Under the pieces are notes generated by a model, which did no database searches, was not told where the DNA came from, and saw only the letters and a program-made list of their open reading frames with translations. From Kordiimonas laminariae (GTDB taxonomy: Bacteria; Pseudomonadota; Alphaproteobacteria; Sphingomonadales; Kordiimonadaceae), in assembly GCF_023008165.1 (NCBI RefSeq), contig NZ_JAKQZA010000008.1, positions 62,001-126,000 on the forward strand: DNA of 64,000 nucleotides. Reading direction: 5' to 3'. Shown piece by piece: positions 1 through 8,986 of the stretch; within the stretch, counting starts at the first letter, position 1, and every line of letters begins with the position of its first letter. A program made the translations under genes and the position numbers.

Positions 1-422
1 ACGCCGATTACGCTGTAACCCGCTGCGCCAACATTTCTTACGGTAGTAAACCCAGCCATCAGGGTTTTCTTTGCATTCTTCACTGCAACAACAGTTTGGC
101 GCGGGATAGAGTATGTCATACTCAAGTGGAACGGTGTTTCAGCATCACCAGAGAGGTGCACATGCATATCCATCAAACCCGGAAGAACTGTTTTACCGGA
201 AAGGTCAATCACCTTCGCATCTTTCGGCGCTGATCTGCCATCGGTTTTAGAAATAGAAACAATCCGGTTATCACGCACCACAATGGTTTGGTCTTTTTTC
301 ATATCGCCGTTTGCAACATCCAGAACCGCGCCCGCGTAGATAACCGTTTCATCGGCAATTGCTGTACCTGCCACCGCAAAAACTGCAGCCACCGCCAACG
401 TTGATTTCAGTATATTTTTCAT
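1..422 (-). CDS. Amidohydrolase family protein, N-terminal part (runs off left edge)
   Basis: The reading frame starts at the ATG at 422 (reverse strand) and stays open to base 1, so about 140 N-terminal residues are visible and the C-terminus lies outside the window. It begins with a Sec signal peptide (MKNILKSTLAVAAVFAVAG, cleavage probably near TAIA-DE), followed by the small beta-sandwich domain typical of imidazolonepropionase/prolidase-like amidohydrolases and then LPGLMDMHVHLSG, whose HxH pair supplies the first two metal ligands of the TIM barrel. Family knowledge suggests a secreted metal-dependent hydrolase acting on a peptide or a cyclic amide; the substrate cannot be told from this part. 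The remaining metal ligands (Lys, two His, Asp) are outside the window. Confidence 0.8.
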   Translation of the reverse strand, partial: MKNILKSTLAVAAVFAVAGTAIADETVIYAGAVLDVANGDMKKDQTIVVRDNRIVSISKTDGRSAPKDAKVIDLSGKTVLPGLMDMHVHLSGDAETPFHLSMTYSIPRQTVVAVKNAKKTLMAGFTTVRNVGAAGYSVIG

Positions 423-504
423 GATGTCCCCCTGCCCTTAAGCGTAAAGTTTGCAGCAGCCTAAGGGCTCTGCCTTATTGTGTCTATTTAGATTTTCGTG
501 AGCA

Positions 505-540
505 TAAAAAAGCCCAGCATCATATGAAGCCGGGCTTTTC
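505..540 (-). terminator. Rho-independent terminator, 3' of the 179-aa gene
   Basis: Read on the minus strand, the arm AAAAGCCCGGC pairs with GCTGGGCTTTT across a short loop (one G-U pair) and runs into a T-rich tract. It lies just downstream of the gene at 557-1096 and would end the OPT/membrane-protein transcript before the amidohydrolase gene. Confidence 0.75.
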
Positions 541-556
541 CTAATTTAGTGGTTGA

Positions 557-1096
557 TCAGCGTGCGCTTGAAACAGCTTTATTGAACTCTTCTTGTGCAT
601 GCTTGAATTGACTGAGGGATTTGCTCACATAAGTAAGTACTTCATCCACATAACCATCCGTAGAGGCAGACCAAACCCGGTTGATATAGCGTTCGCCTGC
701 AGCAAAACTGGACATAACATCTGCATAGGCCTGAACACCATAAAGGTGCTTCATTGTTTCGCGGGCATCCGCAAACCGGATCAGATCTTCCCTGAACAAT
801 TTATCGATTTCAAAGCGCATATCATATGTTGGTACTTTGTCTTTCCGCCCCTCAAGATCTGAGAGATTTTTTACGATATTTTTAAGGCTATCCTCAAGAT
901 CCTGCCGGTTAGAAGCCAACACACTATCATCTTTAGCGGCAGCTGCTTCCAGACGCTTTGACATAATCACACCTAGCGCACCGGCAATAACAATCGGGCC
1001 AAAGGCGGTCCAGTCAACTTCTGTTGGATGCAGTGATGTGAGATATGCACCCGCAAGGAAAGCAACAACAACAAGTAATTTCGCTAACATTTGCAT
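557..1096 (-). CDS. Small membrane protein of unknown function, partner of OPT transporter
   Basis: This 179-aa protein is not recognised. Its first 45 residues form two predicted membrane segments (about 4-20 and 30-45). The remainder is a charged, mostly helical soluble domain, probably cytoplasmic, rich in E, K, D and R. It starts 11 bases after the stop of the OPT-family transporter on the same strand and is followed by a strong terminator, so the two genes form a short operon and this protein may be an accessory subunit. An alternative ATG two codons downstream (MLAKLL) is equally possible. There are no cysteine or histidine clusters or catalytic motifs that would suggest an enzyme. Confidence 0.6.
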   Translation of the reverse strand: MQMLAKLLVVVAFLAGAYLTSLHPTEVDWTAFGPIVIAGALGVIMSKRLEAAAAKDDSVLASNRQDLEDSLKNIVKNLSDLEGRKDKVPTYDMRFEIDKLFREDLIRFADARETMKHLYGVQAYADVMSSFAAGERYINRVWSASTDGYVDEVLTYVSKSLSQFKHAQEEFNKAVSSAR

Positions 1097-1107
1097 TGTT
1101 CTTCTCC

Positions 1108-2859
1108 TTAGCTCGCAGACACGATCATGATTACAGCTTTCACAACGCCAACAAGCGCTTCACCCACAATCATTCCCGCGGCAATTGGAATGCCGTAGTT
1201 ATCAGACCAAACCTTACCTTTCTTGCGATCAGAAATTTCGCGAAGAAGTGTGCCAAGGCTGTATGTCAATACGATATTAAACGGCAGATAGAAACCGAGA
1301 CCAACGGTGATACCGAGGCCACCTTGCAAAGCGGTTAAAAGACCGCCAAGCGCTGCACCAGCTATATATTTTTCAGTTGGTACGTCACCGCCCGTAATAC
1401 CCTTAACCATAGAAGCAAGCGCTTCACCTTGAGGCGCTGGAAGTTCATCAGAACCAAGACCGTAAGCTTCATGCAGCACAAAAATCAATACGATGATCAG
1501 GATCGGTCCAAGCCACGCACCAAAGAACTGCCCCATCTGCTGCATACGCGGTGTTGCGCCCACCAGATAACCGGTTTTAAGATCAAGCATCAGGTCTGTT
1601 GCCTGGCTCATGGCCACACAAGTTGCAGCACCCACAGTAATAGCTGCTACAATCGCCGGGCCAGTATCCATGCCGCCAAAGCTCTGTGTGATAATAATCA
1701 AGAGCGTTACCGCAATCAGCGTCATCCCCGAGAGTGGTGACCAGTTCGTGCGGCCAATGGCTTCCGAAAGAATAATACCTGCCATCCATATCCAAAGTGT
1801 ACCAAGGATAGCCATCATAATACCGCGTGCAAAACCAACTTGCTCGTTTGCTGTAATCGCCATAACGCCAAGAAGGATGGCAGCTCCGGCAACAGCAATA
1901 TAAAGAAGCTTAATCGGCATCTCATCAGCGCTCATTGCACTTTCAGACTTTGCTGAAGACTGCATAGACTTAACGGCAGATTTAATGAGCGGCAGTGCAA
2001 ACATCACGCCGATCACGGCACCACCGATAAGCATACCAATACCTGTTGGTCGGAACAGAGTTACACGGAGCGTGCCCGGATCAGTTACCTTCACGCCGTC
2101 AACCACCGGCAACATGCCTGTAAGATCAAGCATCGGCGCCAATAGCCAGTAACATACATAACCACCGATGATAAAAGCCACACCACCCCGGCCAGCAATA
2201 AAACCAACACCGATTGTAAGCAGTGAAATATACCAAGCACCATTCAAGTATGGCGGCAAAACTTCAGAACCCAACGCACCATTGATCATATTGAAAAGTT
2301 CGAGGTTCGCACCATCAGAGAAGTAATAAACAATAGCAGAAATCAGTGCACCAGCGATAAGTAGTTTCGCTTTCTCCACACCAGCACCAGGTGATTTAAG
2401 GATTGAGGCAACCGCCACACCACCCGGGTATGTGAAACGTTCAAAATCAATCATCTGCTTCCGGAGCGGAATGATGAATGCAATACCGAGGAAAGCACCT
2501 GCAATTGCCCCGAACGTCAACACATATGGGTTAAAGTCATAGCCGTAACCCAAAATGAAGATCGCAGGCACAGAGAACATCATCCCCGACGATGCACCAT
2601 TCACAGCGGAAGCCACAGTTTGCGTTACGTTATTTTCCACAATTGAACGGCGGCGCAATATGCCCCGCAAAATACCAAAGCCCAGAATAGCTGCAAGCTC
2701 AGAGCCTTCAATTGAGAAACCCAGTTTTAGTGAAGCATAACCAATTGAAAGCGCGATAATAGCGCCAAGGAAATAGCCCACAATAACTGCATGCGGTGTA
2801 AGTTCAGGATAGGCGCCTTTTGTAATTGGCCCAGCCTGAGAAGCAGTCTGATCAGACAT
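1108..2859 (-). CDS. OPT family oligopeptide/metal-chelate transporter
   Basis: The 583-aa product is a polytopic inner-membrane protein with about 14-16 hydrophobic segments. The N-terminal region contains the conserved OPT signature around ENNVTQTVASAVNG followed by a glycine/serine-rich turn, and the FTYPGG element seen in prokaryotic OPT/YSL members. The family uses proton coupling to import oligopeptides or metal-siderophore-like chelates; the bacterial branch is poorly characterised, so the substrate is open. It is the first gene of a two-gene operon with the 179-aa membrane protein. The length matches bacterial OPT proteins (about 550-680 aa). The start ATG at 2859 is preceded by a GGGGGAGG-type ribosome site. 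Confidence 0.88.
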   Translation of the reverse strand: MSDQTASQAGPITKGAYPELTPHAVIVGYFLGAIIALSIGYASLKLGFSIEGSELAAILGFGILRGILRRRSIVENNVTQTVASAVNGASSGMMFSVPAIFILGYGYDFNPYVLTFGAIAGAFLGIAFIIPLRKQMIDFERFTYPGGVAVASILKSPGAGVEKAKLLIAGALISAIVYYFSDGANLELFNMINGALGSEVLPPYLNGAWYISLLTIGVGFIAGRGGVAFIIGGYVCYWLLAPMLDLTGMLPVVDGVKVTDPGTLRVTLFRPTGIGMLIGGAVIGVMFALPLIKSAVKSMQSSAKSESAMSADEMPIKLLYIAVAGAAILLGVMAITANEQVGFARGIMMAILGTLWIWMAGIILSEAIGRTNWSPLSGMTLIAVTLLIIITQSFGGMDTGPAIVAAITVGAATCVAMSQATDLMLDLKTGYLVGATPRMQQMGQFFGAWLGPILIIVLIFVLHEAYGLGSDELPAPQGEALASMVKGITGGDVPTEKYIAGAALGGLLTALQGGLGITVGLGFYLPFNIVLTYSLGTLLREISDRKKGKVWSDNYGIPIAAGMIVGEALVGVVKAVIMIVSAS

Positions 2860-3034
2860 GCTGTCCCTCCCCCGGAAAGTTATTCAACAAACGGCGCAGC
2901 ATATAATTGCTCTCCCTAAGAACAACAGCCCTTGCATGTTGCGCCAAACAGGCCTAGCAGTAACATAATGATAAGAAAGTTGCGAGCCTGAGAACAAAAA
3001 TTACACTATCAGGTTGGTTTTGAGGATAAGCCCC

Positions 3035-4420
3035 ATGTCTTCTGCAGAAAACAAGATTAACCTTGCGTGGTTACGTGAGCGCCTGAAGCGCCACTTCAGC
3101 GAATTGCTGCGTTTGGCAGTGCCTGCAATTATGACACGTATCGGTCTGTTCGGCCTTGCGATGGTGGATATCGCTATGGTGGGCCACTATGCAACGCAGC
3201 ATCTGGCATGGCTTAACCTAGCGAACCAATCAGTGATTATGTTCACACTTGTTGTAGGCATGGGACTATTGGCTGGTGTTACTGTATACACGGCCAATGC
3301 TATTGGTATGGATGATTACCACGGTGCCGGTAAAGTGTGGAAACGAAACCTAAGTTTCACACTTTTGATCAGCCTGTTCCTTGTCGCTGCCTGTCTGCCT
3401 GCTCCTCTTTGGCTTGAACTTTTAGGGCAAAGTCAAACCGATTCAGAAACCAGTGGTTTTCTCGTACGTATTCTGGCTATCGGCCTGCCGGGGCATCTGC
3501 TTTTCTTCTGCTGCACATCTTTCTTAGAGGGCATCAAACGTGCGGAGGTCGGTTTTTACATGATGATTGCTGCAAACATCGTAAATGTGGTCTTCAACTA
3601 TGCCTTAATCTTTGGCCATTTTGGCTTTCCAGAATTAGGCGCAGAGGGCTCAGCCTGGGCGTCAACAATTGTACGCTGGTTTATGGCAGCTTCAGTATTT
3701 GGCTACATCTGGTTTATGCCAAGCATCAAGGATAAATACCAAATCCGTGAAAAGGTAACGCAGAAATGGGCTGAATGGTCTGATCAACGCCAGATGGGAT
3801 ATGCGTCTGCTGTATCCCTCGCCGCTGAAGTACTTGCCTTCAGCGCCCTTGCAGTATTTGCGGGCTGGCTTGGTACAGTACCTCTCGCAGCTCACGGGGT
3901 GATTTATCAGGTGATTGGTATTCCGCTCATGATTGCCATTGGCATTGGTGTGGCAACCACAGTTCGTGTTGGCATTGCATTTTCTCGTAAAGACAAGGCA
4001 GACACAGTTCTTGCCTCTATTTCCGGGATAATCCTGAATTTTATCGTATGCGGTACCTTCTCTGCAGCAATTTACGCGTTCCCAGCCCCTCTTCTCGGGA
4101 TATTCACCAATGATATACGCATTATTGAACTTCTCATACCTGTGATTTTTGTAGCAACGTTCGGGATGATTTTTGATGCTGCTCAAATGGTGGCTGCTAT
4201 GATGCTCCGAGGCTTTAAGGAAACATGGTGGCCAACCTACCTGCAGAGCTTTTCTTTCATCGCAGTAATGCTACCTGCCTGCTATATTTTTACCTTCCCG
4301 CTTGAAATGGGCTTCAAGGGCCTGATGGTCGGAACATTTGTAGGCGTCGTAGTTTCCTGGATACTTCAAATCGCACGTTTTGTGTATCTGGTGCGACAAC
4401 CAGCCACGATGCAATCTTAA
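3035..4420 (+). CDS. MATE family multidrug/organic-cation efflux transporter
   Basis: The 461-aa product has 12 predicted membrane helices arranged as two six-helix halves. The first half contains LRLAVPAIMTRIG and VDIAMVGHYAT, and the GMGLLAG region matches helix 3 of NorM/DinF-type proteins. MATE exporters expel cationic drugs in exchange for Na+ or H+ at the inner membrane. I set the start at the ATG at 3035 (MSSAENK), because GAGG at 3022-3025 lies nine bases upstream; an in-frame TTG at 3014 lacks such a site. It is transcribed divergently from the OPT gene and nothing nearby indicates a specific drug. Confidence 0.9.
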   Translation: MSSAENKINLAWLRERLKRHFSELLRLAVPAIMTRIGLFGLAMVDIAMVGHYATQHLAWLNLANQSVIMFTLVVGMGLLAGVTVYTANAIGMDDYHGAGKVWKRNLSFTLLISLFLVAACLPAPLWLELLGQSQTDSETSGFLVRILAIGLPGHLLFFCCTSFLEGIKRAEVGFYMMIAANIVNVVFNYALIFGHFGFPELGAEGSAWASTIVRWFMAASVFGYIWFMPSIKDKYQIREKVTQKWAEWSDQRQMGYASAVSLAAEVLAFSALAVFAGWLGTVPLAAHGVIYQVIGIPLMIAIGIGVATTVRVGIAFSRKDKADTVLASISGIILNFIVCGTFSAAIYAFPAPLLGIFTNDIRIIELLIPVIFVATFGMIFDAAQMVAAMMLRGFKETWWPTYLQSFSFIAVMLPACYIFTFPLEMGFKGLMVGTFVGVVVSWILQIARFVYLVRQPATMQS

Positions 4421-4631
4421 CAGATCAGGTTATATTCGGAATCTGAATAAAACGGCCTATATGCCGCGGCAACTCTTGACATTCCGCGTACAGCTATTAT
4501 CTGTGCGCCAAATAACAAGTGCCATATTTTTATCGCTATTTGCCTTAAATTTACCTTTCTAAGGCAGTTTAATATTCAGGCTTATTAATCGGATTGATAG
4601 CATTTTGCCCGCTAGATACAGGACAACAGCA

Positions 4632-5477
4632 ATGAAAAAAACTCTCACTGCTTTAAGCTTTATTACACTGGCAAGTACCCCATCCACTGCTGATGATTTT
4701 AATGTTAGCGAGGTTTTGGGTGGTGCGGTTGATCTGCTACAGCAAGGTGTTGATCTTCTGTGGCCAGATGAACTTGGTCTGGATAATGTCAATGCGAAAA
4801 TCGGATTCGGCGTAGGCTTCACCCCTGATTACATTGGTTCAGATAACTACGCTCTAAGAGCAGTACCGCTTCTTGATATTCGCTATAAAGATAGCTGGCG
4901 CTTATCTGGTAGCAAACTAACTTTCAGCCCTATCCGTACCAAGCATTTTGAAGCTGGCCCCCTTTTGAACCTAAGGTTTGGCCGTGCGGAAGAATCCAAC
5001 GCATTCCTTGAAGGCCTTGGCGATATTAACACTACATTTGAAGTAGGTGGTTATGTAAGGGCGAAATATAAATCTGGCTTCCTGACAGCCGAATACCGCC
5101 ACGGTTTGGGATCTGGCATCAAAAGTAACATCCAGGTAACCGCCGGACATGGTATCTATAAATCAGAAAATTTCGTTGCGCTTTTAAGTGCGCGCGTTCG
5201 CTGGCAAGACAACCAAACCGCCATGACACAATTTGGCATTACAGAACAGCAAGCTCAGAATTCCGTAAAAGGCTTTGATACGTATCAGGCTTCATCTGGT
5301 ATTTATGATGTCACTACCAACTTAATTGGTTCTTATACTGTCAATAAAAGCACCCGCCTTGTTGGTCTTGTATCATATGGCAAGATTGTAGGGAGTGCTT
5401 CAGACAGCCCGCTGGTTGCTGATGCAGGTTCCAGCAACCAGTTTATCGTGGGTACAGGCCTAGTATTCAGCTTCTAA
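4632..5477 (+). CDS. MipA/OmpV family outer-membrane protein
   Basis: The 281-aa product begins with a signal peptide (MKKTLTALSFITLASTPSTA), then carries the family hallmark GFGVGFTPDYIGSDNY followed by alternating beta strands and a C-terminal strand ending in aromatic Phe (VFSF), as expected for an outer-membrane barrel. MipA/OmpV proteins are porin-like or scaffold proteins of the outer membrane; the precise role here is unknown. The ATG at 4632 has AGGAC seven bases upstream, so I prefer it to the in-frame TTG at 4605. The stop codon overlaps by four bases the end of the convergent nitroreductase gene. Confidence 0.88.
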   Translation: MKKTLTALSFITLASTPSTADDFNVSEVLGGAVDLLQQGVDLLWPDELGLDNVNAKIGFGVGFTPDYIGSDNYALRAVPLLDIRYKDSWRLSGSKLTFSPIRTKHFEAGPLLNLRFGRAEESNAFLEGLGDINTTFEVGGYVRAKYKSGFLTAEYRHGLGSGIKSNIQVTAGHGIYKSENFVALLSARVRWQDNQTAMTQFGITEQQAQNSVKGFDTYQASSGIYDVTTNLIGSYTVNKSTRLVGLVSYGKIVGSASDSPLVADAGSSNQFIVGTGLVFSF

Positions 5478-6145
5478 ATCCAGGTAGAGATTTCTTCGAG
5501 GCTCTTCTTATCAATGTTCGGCACCTGAACGCCTTCTTCAGGGTAACCAGCCACAATTAGCATAATAGGTTTTTCATTGTTTGGTCTGCCACAAATCTTG
5601 CTCAGGAAACCCATTGGGGACGGTGTGTGTGTGAGTGTTGCAAGACCCGCATTATGGAGAGCAGCAAGCAAGAAACCACACGCAATACCAACGCTTTCAT
5701 GCACATAATAGTTGGTTGAACGCTCACCTGTTTCCGAATCCAGACCGTATGTTTCCCGGAATACAGCAATCAACCAGGGTGCTGTTTCAATGAAAGGCTT
5801 GTTGGCATCCGTACCAAACGGCTCCAGATCCTTGAGCCACTCATCAGAAGCACGCCCACCATAAAATTCACGCTCTTCTTCCTCTGCAGCTTCACGGAGA
5901 GCAGCTTTGACTTCATCACTTGAAATAGCAGCAAAATGCCACGGTTGCTTGTTAGCGCCGCTTGGTGCCCGACCCGCAGTCAGGATCGCATTTTCAATTA
6001 CTTCCCTTGGGACTGGCTTGTCAGAGTATTCCCGAACCGTGCGGCGGTTTTTCATCATCTCGAAAAATTCTTTGGAACGCGCAGTCATGGTTTCCCCATC
6101 CTTCACGTCAAAGCCTTCAAGAGGTACAAATTTTTCTGCTTTCAT
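5474..6145 (-). CDS. Iodotyrosine-deiodinase-like nitroreductase-fold flavoprotein
   Basis: The 223-aa product belongs to the FMN-dependent nitroreductase superfamily and looks like a bacterial homologue of iodotyrosine deiodinase (IYD). NRRTVREYS and APSGANKQPWHF match the FMN-binding segments of IYD. The residues that grip the halotyrosine zwitterion in human IYD (Glu157, Tyr161, Lys182) are present with identical spacing as E91, Y95 and K116. The tail (AGYPEEGVQVPNIDKKSLEEI) also follows IYD. The expected activity is reductive dehalogenation of iodo- or bromotyrosine. I chose the ATG at 6145 because GGGGAAG lies just upstream; a longer frame from 6202 has no ribosome site. BluB or a generic nitroreductase is less likely because of the triad. 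Confidence 0.82.
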   Translation of the reverse strand: MKAEKFVPLEGFDVKDGETMTARSKEFFEMMKNRRTVREYSDKPVPREVIENAILTAGRAPSGANKQPWHFAAISSDEVKAALREAAEEEEREFYGGRASDEWLKDLEPFGTDANKPFIETAPWLIAVFRETYGLDSETGERSTNYYVHESVGIACGFLLAALHNAGLATLTHTPSPMGFLSKICGRPNNEKPIMLIVAGYPEEGVQVPNIDKKSLEEISTWI

Positions 6146-6233
6146 ATCACTTCCCCGAAATGGCCCCTCGCCATTACTGTGCAGAATATGTTTATATTCC
6201 ACAAATCACTTTCAAACTCATGGGCTTGCTAAC

Positions 6234-7925
6234 ATGCGCTGTTGGATATTGCTGGTAATATTATTGTGTATGCAGATGTTCACATCTGCCGCCCAAACAC
6301 AATCTATCGCCATTCCTCCACAAAACCTTGAAGCATCCCTTCGCGACCAATTAGTTTCAGAGAGCAGTTTTTTTGTCAATGGGCCGCTTACATATGGCCT
6401 CACCCAGGAAACGGCAAACCGCTACTATCCTTTAGGAAACACAGCGAAAACCATTCTCGCCCTCACAGCACTTAGAACTGCAGAGGCCGGCCTTCTCGAT
6501 ATCAACGATCCTGTCGCGCGCCATCTACCTGAAATACTTGAAGACAACCCTTTCAAAGTGCAGGTAACCCTTCAGCACCTTTTAACGGAAACCGCAGGGT
6601 TTGCTACGGTACCTATCCAAAACAGTAGCAGCCCTCTCCGTTATTATGCCAAAGAACTTCGTACCGCAGGCCAAATGGCTCATGATGATATTGTCGGTTG
6701 GCTGGTGTTAATTAAACTACTGGAACGCTCTACTGGCACCTCAATCGACACGGTAATTTATACACATCTCCTGAACCCACTCGGGCTGCCAATAGAAAGC
6801 ATTAAGTTGCCGGAAGTAGTTACCCCATCGCCGTTTCAAAACCTTTTAGGCATGAAGGCAAACGGCCAAGCCATAGCCGAAATTGTGCGTGTTCTTATCC
6901 GAAACCGTACAAAAGAAGGGTCGCCTTTTTTACAGCGTTATACTCATGATTTCTTGATCAAACACCATAGCTGGCGCATGCATCCTATGTCAGATGCCCG
7001 CACATTGGCAGGCGTTCAAAAACGGGCAAATAATCGCTTATGGCTTGAGCCTGCGGGAACCGATTGTGAGAAAGGTATCTTCTTTCAGGCCTATCCAGCG
7101 GGGGATGTTGCTTTCATTAAAATTGGATGCCCTACAGACGCTTATCTCAACGCGATTAGCACTACAGTTGAGAATAGCTTCCTGCCAGTAGAGACAAACA
7201 GCCGTCAGAAAGAGCTGGAAGCGCTCTATTCAACTGCACGGTTTAGCGGGCTATATGTAAGAGCAGATAAGCCGTCCGCCTGGTTCAAGGACCGTATAAA
7301 CTTTATTCGTGATGATACACTCGACCTCAGTGACAGAGGTGACGGCACTGTCATCATTGATGATGGTATCAGGCAAATGACTTATCACCGCACAGCAGCT
7401 TTCACCTACGCTTCGCCATCGGGAGAAGGGGTACTTTTTAGTCCATTTAAACAAGGTGGTTACATGCTTATGGGTGATAAGTTTTACCGCTACGTAGGAC
7501 CGCTTGGTAACAAAACAATGGTGATAACCGCTGTACCTTTCGTACTCATCGTTCTCTTCTCCAGTTTGTTCTATGTGAAGCCAAGCTTTGAAAAGCCATG
7601 GCGCAGGATGGGACAATTTGGCAGTGTCGGTACACTTCTGGTCACGGCTTCTATCGTGCTTGAATATACAGTATGGCCAACTGTTCTTTTTGACTGGCAG
7701 ATGCCGTGGCTTATCAACCTATGGCGATTTTTCATGAATGTGGGCTTGGCTCTTATTCTGTCCTTACCGCTCTTTGCTATATCCTTCACCCGCCAAAACA
7801 AGGTACCAGCTGGAAAAGCTATCCTTTTTGTACCTCTACACCTCGGGTTACTGAGCGTTGCAGCTTTCGCCATGTTCCTGATTATGGTGGCATGGGGACT
7901 GGCCGGAGAATTTTCCGCCTATTAG
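6234..7925 (+). CDS. Beta-lactamase/PBP-fold membrane protein lacking the catalytic serine (probable pseudoenzyme)
   Basis: The 563-aa product has a signal peptide (residues 1-20, cleavage near SAA-QT), a class C beta-lactamase-related (PF00144-type) domain (about 30-400), and four C-terminal membrane helices (about 420-560). The region aligned with the SxxK catalytic motif reads GNTAKT, so the nucleophile is replaced by Asn69 while Lys72 remains. LLTHTSG becomes LLTETAG, and the YxN motif region reads HDD (150-152). The architecture resembles membrane-anchored serine hydrolases of the estB/penicillin-binding type, but the protein is unlikely to hydrolyse by the usual mechanism and may bind a ligand or partner. 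The ATG at 6234 fits the signal peptide; upstream in-frame sequence is antisense to the deiodinase gene. Confidence 0.78.
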   Translation: MRCWILLVILLCMQMFTSAAQTQSIAIPPQNLEASLRDQLVSESSFFVNGPLTYGLTQETANRYYPLGNTAKTILALTALRTAEAGLLDINDPVARHLPEILEDNPFKVQVTLQHLLTETAGFATVPIQNSSSPLRYYAKELRTAGQMAHDDIVGWLVLIKLLERSTGTSIDTVIYTHLLNPLGLPIESIKLPEVVTPSPFQNLLGMKANGQAIAEIVRVLIRNRTKEGSPFLQRYTHDFLIKHHSWRMHPMSDARTLAGVQKRANNRLWLEPAGTDCEKGIFFQAYPAGDVAFIKIGCPTDAYLNAISTTVENSFLPVETNSRQKELEALYSTARFSGLYVRADKPSAWFKDRINFIRDDTLDLSDRGDGTVIIDDGIRQMTYHRTAAFTYASPSGEGVLFSPFKQGGYMLMGDKFYRYVGPLGNKTMVITAVPFVLIVLFSSLFYVKPSFEKPWRRMGQFGSVGTLLVTASIVLEYTVWPTVLFDWQMPWLINLWRFFMNVGLALILSLPLFAISFTRQNKVPAGKAILFVPLHLGLLSVAAFAMFLIMVAWGLAGEFSAY

Positions 7926-8011
7926 GCTTGATTCCGTAGTGTCGCCATATTATGGTCCCGCCCATGACAAGAACTGGCGCATATAAACGCATGTGTAAGC
8001 GAATGATCCGC

Positions 8012-8032
8012 CCGGTTTCCACTGGAAGCCGG
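8012..8032 (+). other. Short hairpin in the leader of the 86-aa gene
   Basis: CCGGTTTCC and GGAAGCCGG pair around a three-base loop (one G-U pair) 50 bases upstream of the start codon at 8082. There is no T-tract, so it is not a terminator; it could stabilise the mRNA or be incidental. Confidence 0.3.
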
Positions 8033-8081
8033 GGCACTATCGTTCGACCCTTACATACATCGTTTATAGGAGTAGCGCGCC

Positions 8082-8342
8082 ATGACCGCGCCGTTTGAAT
8101 TTACAAACCGTTTTGATATCCTGCTTACAAGCAGCCCAACATCACTTGAACAGGCATTAAGCCCTTTCACTCAGAGCGATATTACACCTGCCAAGGTTTC
8201 TGCAACACGGCAGGAACATGACAGTATGATTGTAACCGTTATTGTACCAAGCTTGGCGGAAAGAAATGCTCGTGCTATCCAGAAACAATTGAAATCACAG
8301 CCTCTTGTGAAAAATGTGTTTCTGGAACATATGGTGACATAA
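8082..8342 (+). CDS. Conserved-looking hypothetical protein, 86 aa, coupled to AlkA-like gene
   Basis: This small protein is not recognised. Its predicted beta-alpha-beta pattern (strand around DSMIVTVIVPS, helix around ERNARAIQKQLKSQ, strand around VKNVFLEHMV) resembles an ACT-like or ferredoxin-like fold, but this is only a pattern match. A good ribosome site (TAGGAG) precedes the ATG at 8082. Its TAA overlaps the ATG of the DNA glycosylase gene by one base (TAATG), indicating translational coupling, so the two products are probably made together. Confidence 0.6.
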   Translation: MTAPFEFTNRFDILLTSSPTSLEQALSPFTQSDITPAKVSATRQEHDSMIVTVIVPSLAERNARAIQKQLKSQPLVKNVFLEHMVT

Positions 8343-8971
8343 TGCAGAATTTTGGCCTTGGCCCTGAGGATATTAAAGCTCAGCTTGATAAGCTTGCGGA
8401 AACAGATAGTAACGTGAAAGCAGCGATTGAACTGGTAGGTTATCCGGGAGAACGGGTAAACCCTCAAGGGTTAAATACCTTTGTACGGGTTATCATGGGC
8501 CAACAGCTTTCTGTGAAGGCAGCTGCTTCAATATGGACGCGTGTTCAGGCGCTCGTCGGTGAAGATGCTGACGCCAGTGCCTATGCAGCTCAATCTGATG
8601 AAGCACTGCGGGAAGCAGGCGTGTCGAGGCAGAAGATTAAATATCTACGTTCACTTTGCGAAACCATCGAAGACGGCGTGCTTGATATAGCAGCTTTGCC
8701 ACACATGAGCAATGAAGAGGCAATCAAGGCCATTACATCAGTAAAAGGTTTAGGCGTTTGGTCTGCACATATGTATCTTATGTTCTCGTTGGGCCGTACA
8801 GATATATGGCCTGTTGGTGACCTTGCAGTTCGTGTGGGTATTGGCCGTATTGTTGGCTTGGAAGAGCGCCCTACGGAAAAAGAAGCTGAAAAGCTTGGCG
8901 AACGCTGGAAACCATACCGCAGTGTGATGGCGCTATTATCATGGCATTATTATTCTAATGCGCCATTTTAA
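8342..8971 (+). CDS. DNA-3-methyladenine glycosylase, AlkA-type HhH-GPD family
   Basis: The 209-aa product is a base-excision-repair glycosylase that removes alkylated purines from DNA. GLNTFVRVIMGQQLSVKAA matches the N-terminal helix of the HhH-GPD core. ITSVKGLGVWSAHMYLMF contains the helix-hairpin-helix, and the catalytic aspartate is in WPVGDLAVR. It lacks the N-terminal TBP-like domain of E. coli AlkA (282 aa), so it is the short form common in many bacteria. It overlaps the preceding small gene by one base and is followed after 15 bases by the DUF442 gene, so three genes probably share a transcript. No Ada-like regulator is nearby. Confidence 0.9.
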   Translation: MQNFGLGPEDIKAQLDKLAETDSNVKAAIELVGYPGERVNPQGLNTFVRVIMGQQLSVKAAASIWTRVQALVGEDADASAYAAQSDEALREAGVSRQKIKYLRSLCETIEDGVLDIAALPHMSNEEAIKAITSVKGLGVWSAHMYLMFSLGRTDIWPVGDLAVRVGIGRIVGLEERPTEKEAEKLGERWKPYRSVMALLSWHYYSNAPF

Positions 8972-8986
8972 GATGGAGAGTTGAGA

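Noticed and set aside
593-1338. Several plus-strand frames of about 90 residues opposite the OPT operon
   Set aside because: They lie antisense to clearly coding sequence, have no ribosome sites and no recognisable composition, so they are shadows.
4476-4500. TTGACA at 4476-4481 as a mipA promoter
   Set aside because: No -10 element with 16-18 base spacing; the best TATTAT is 13 bases away.
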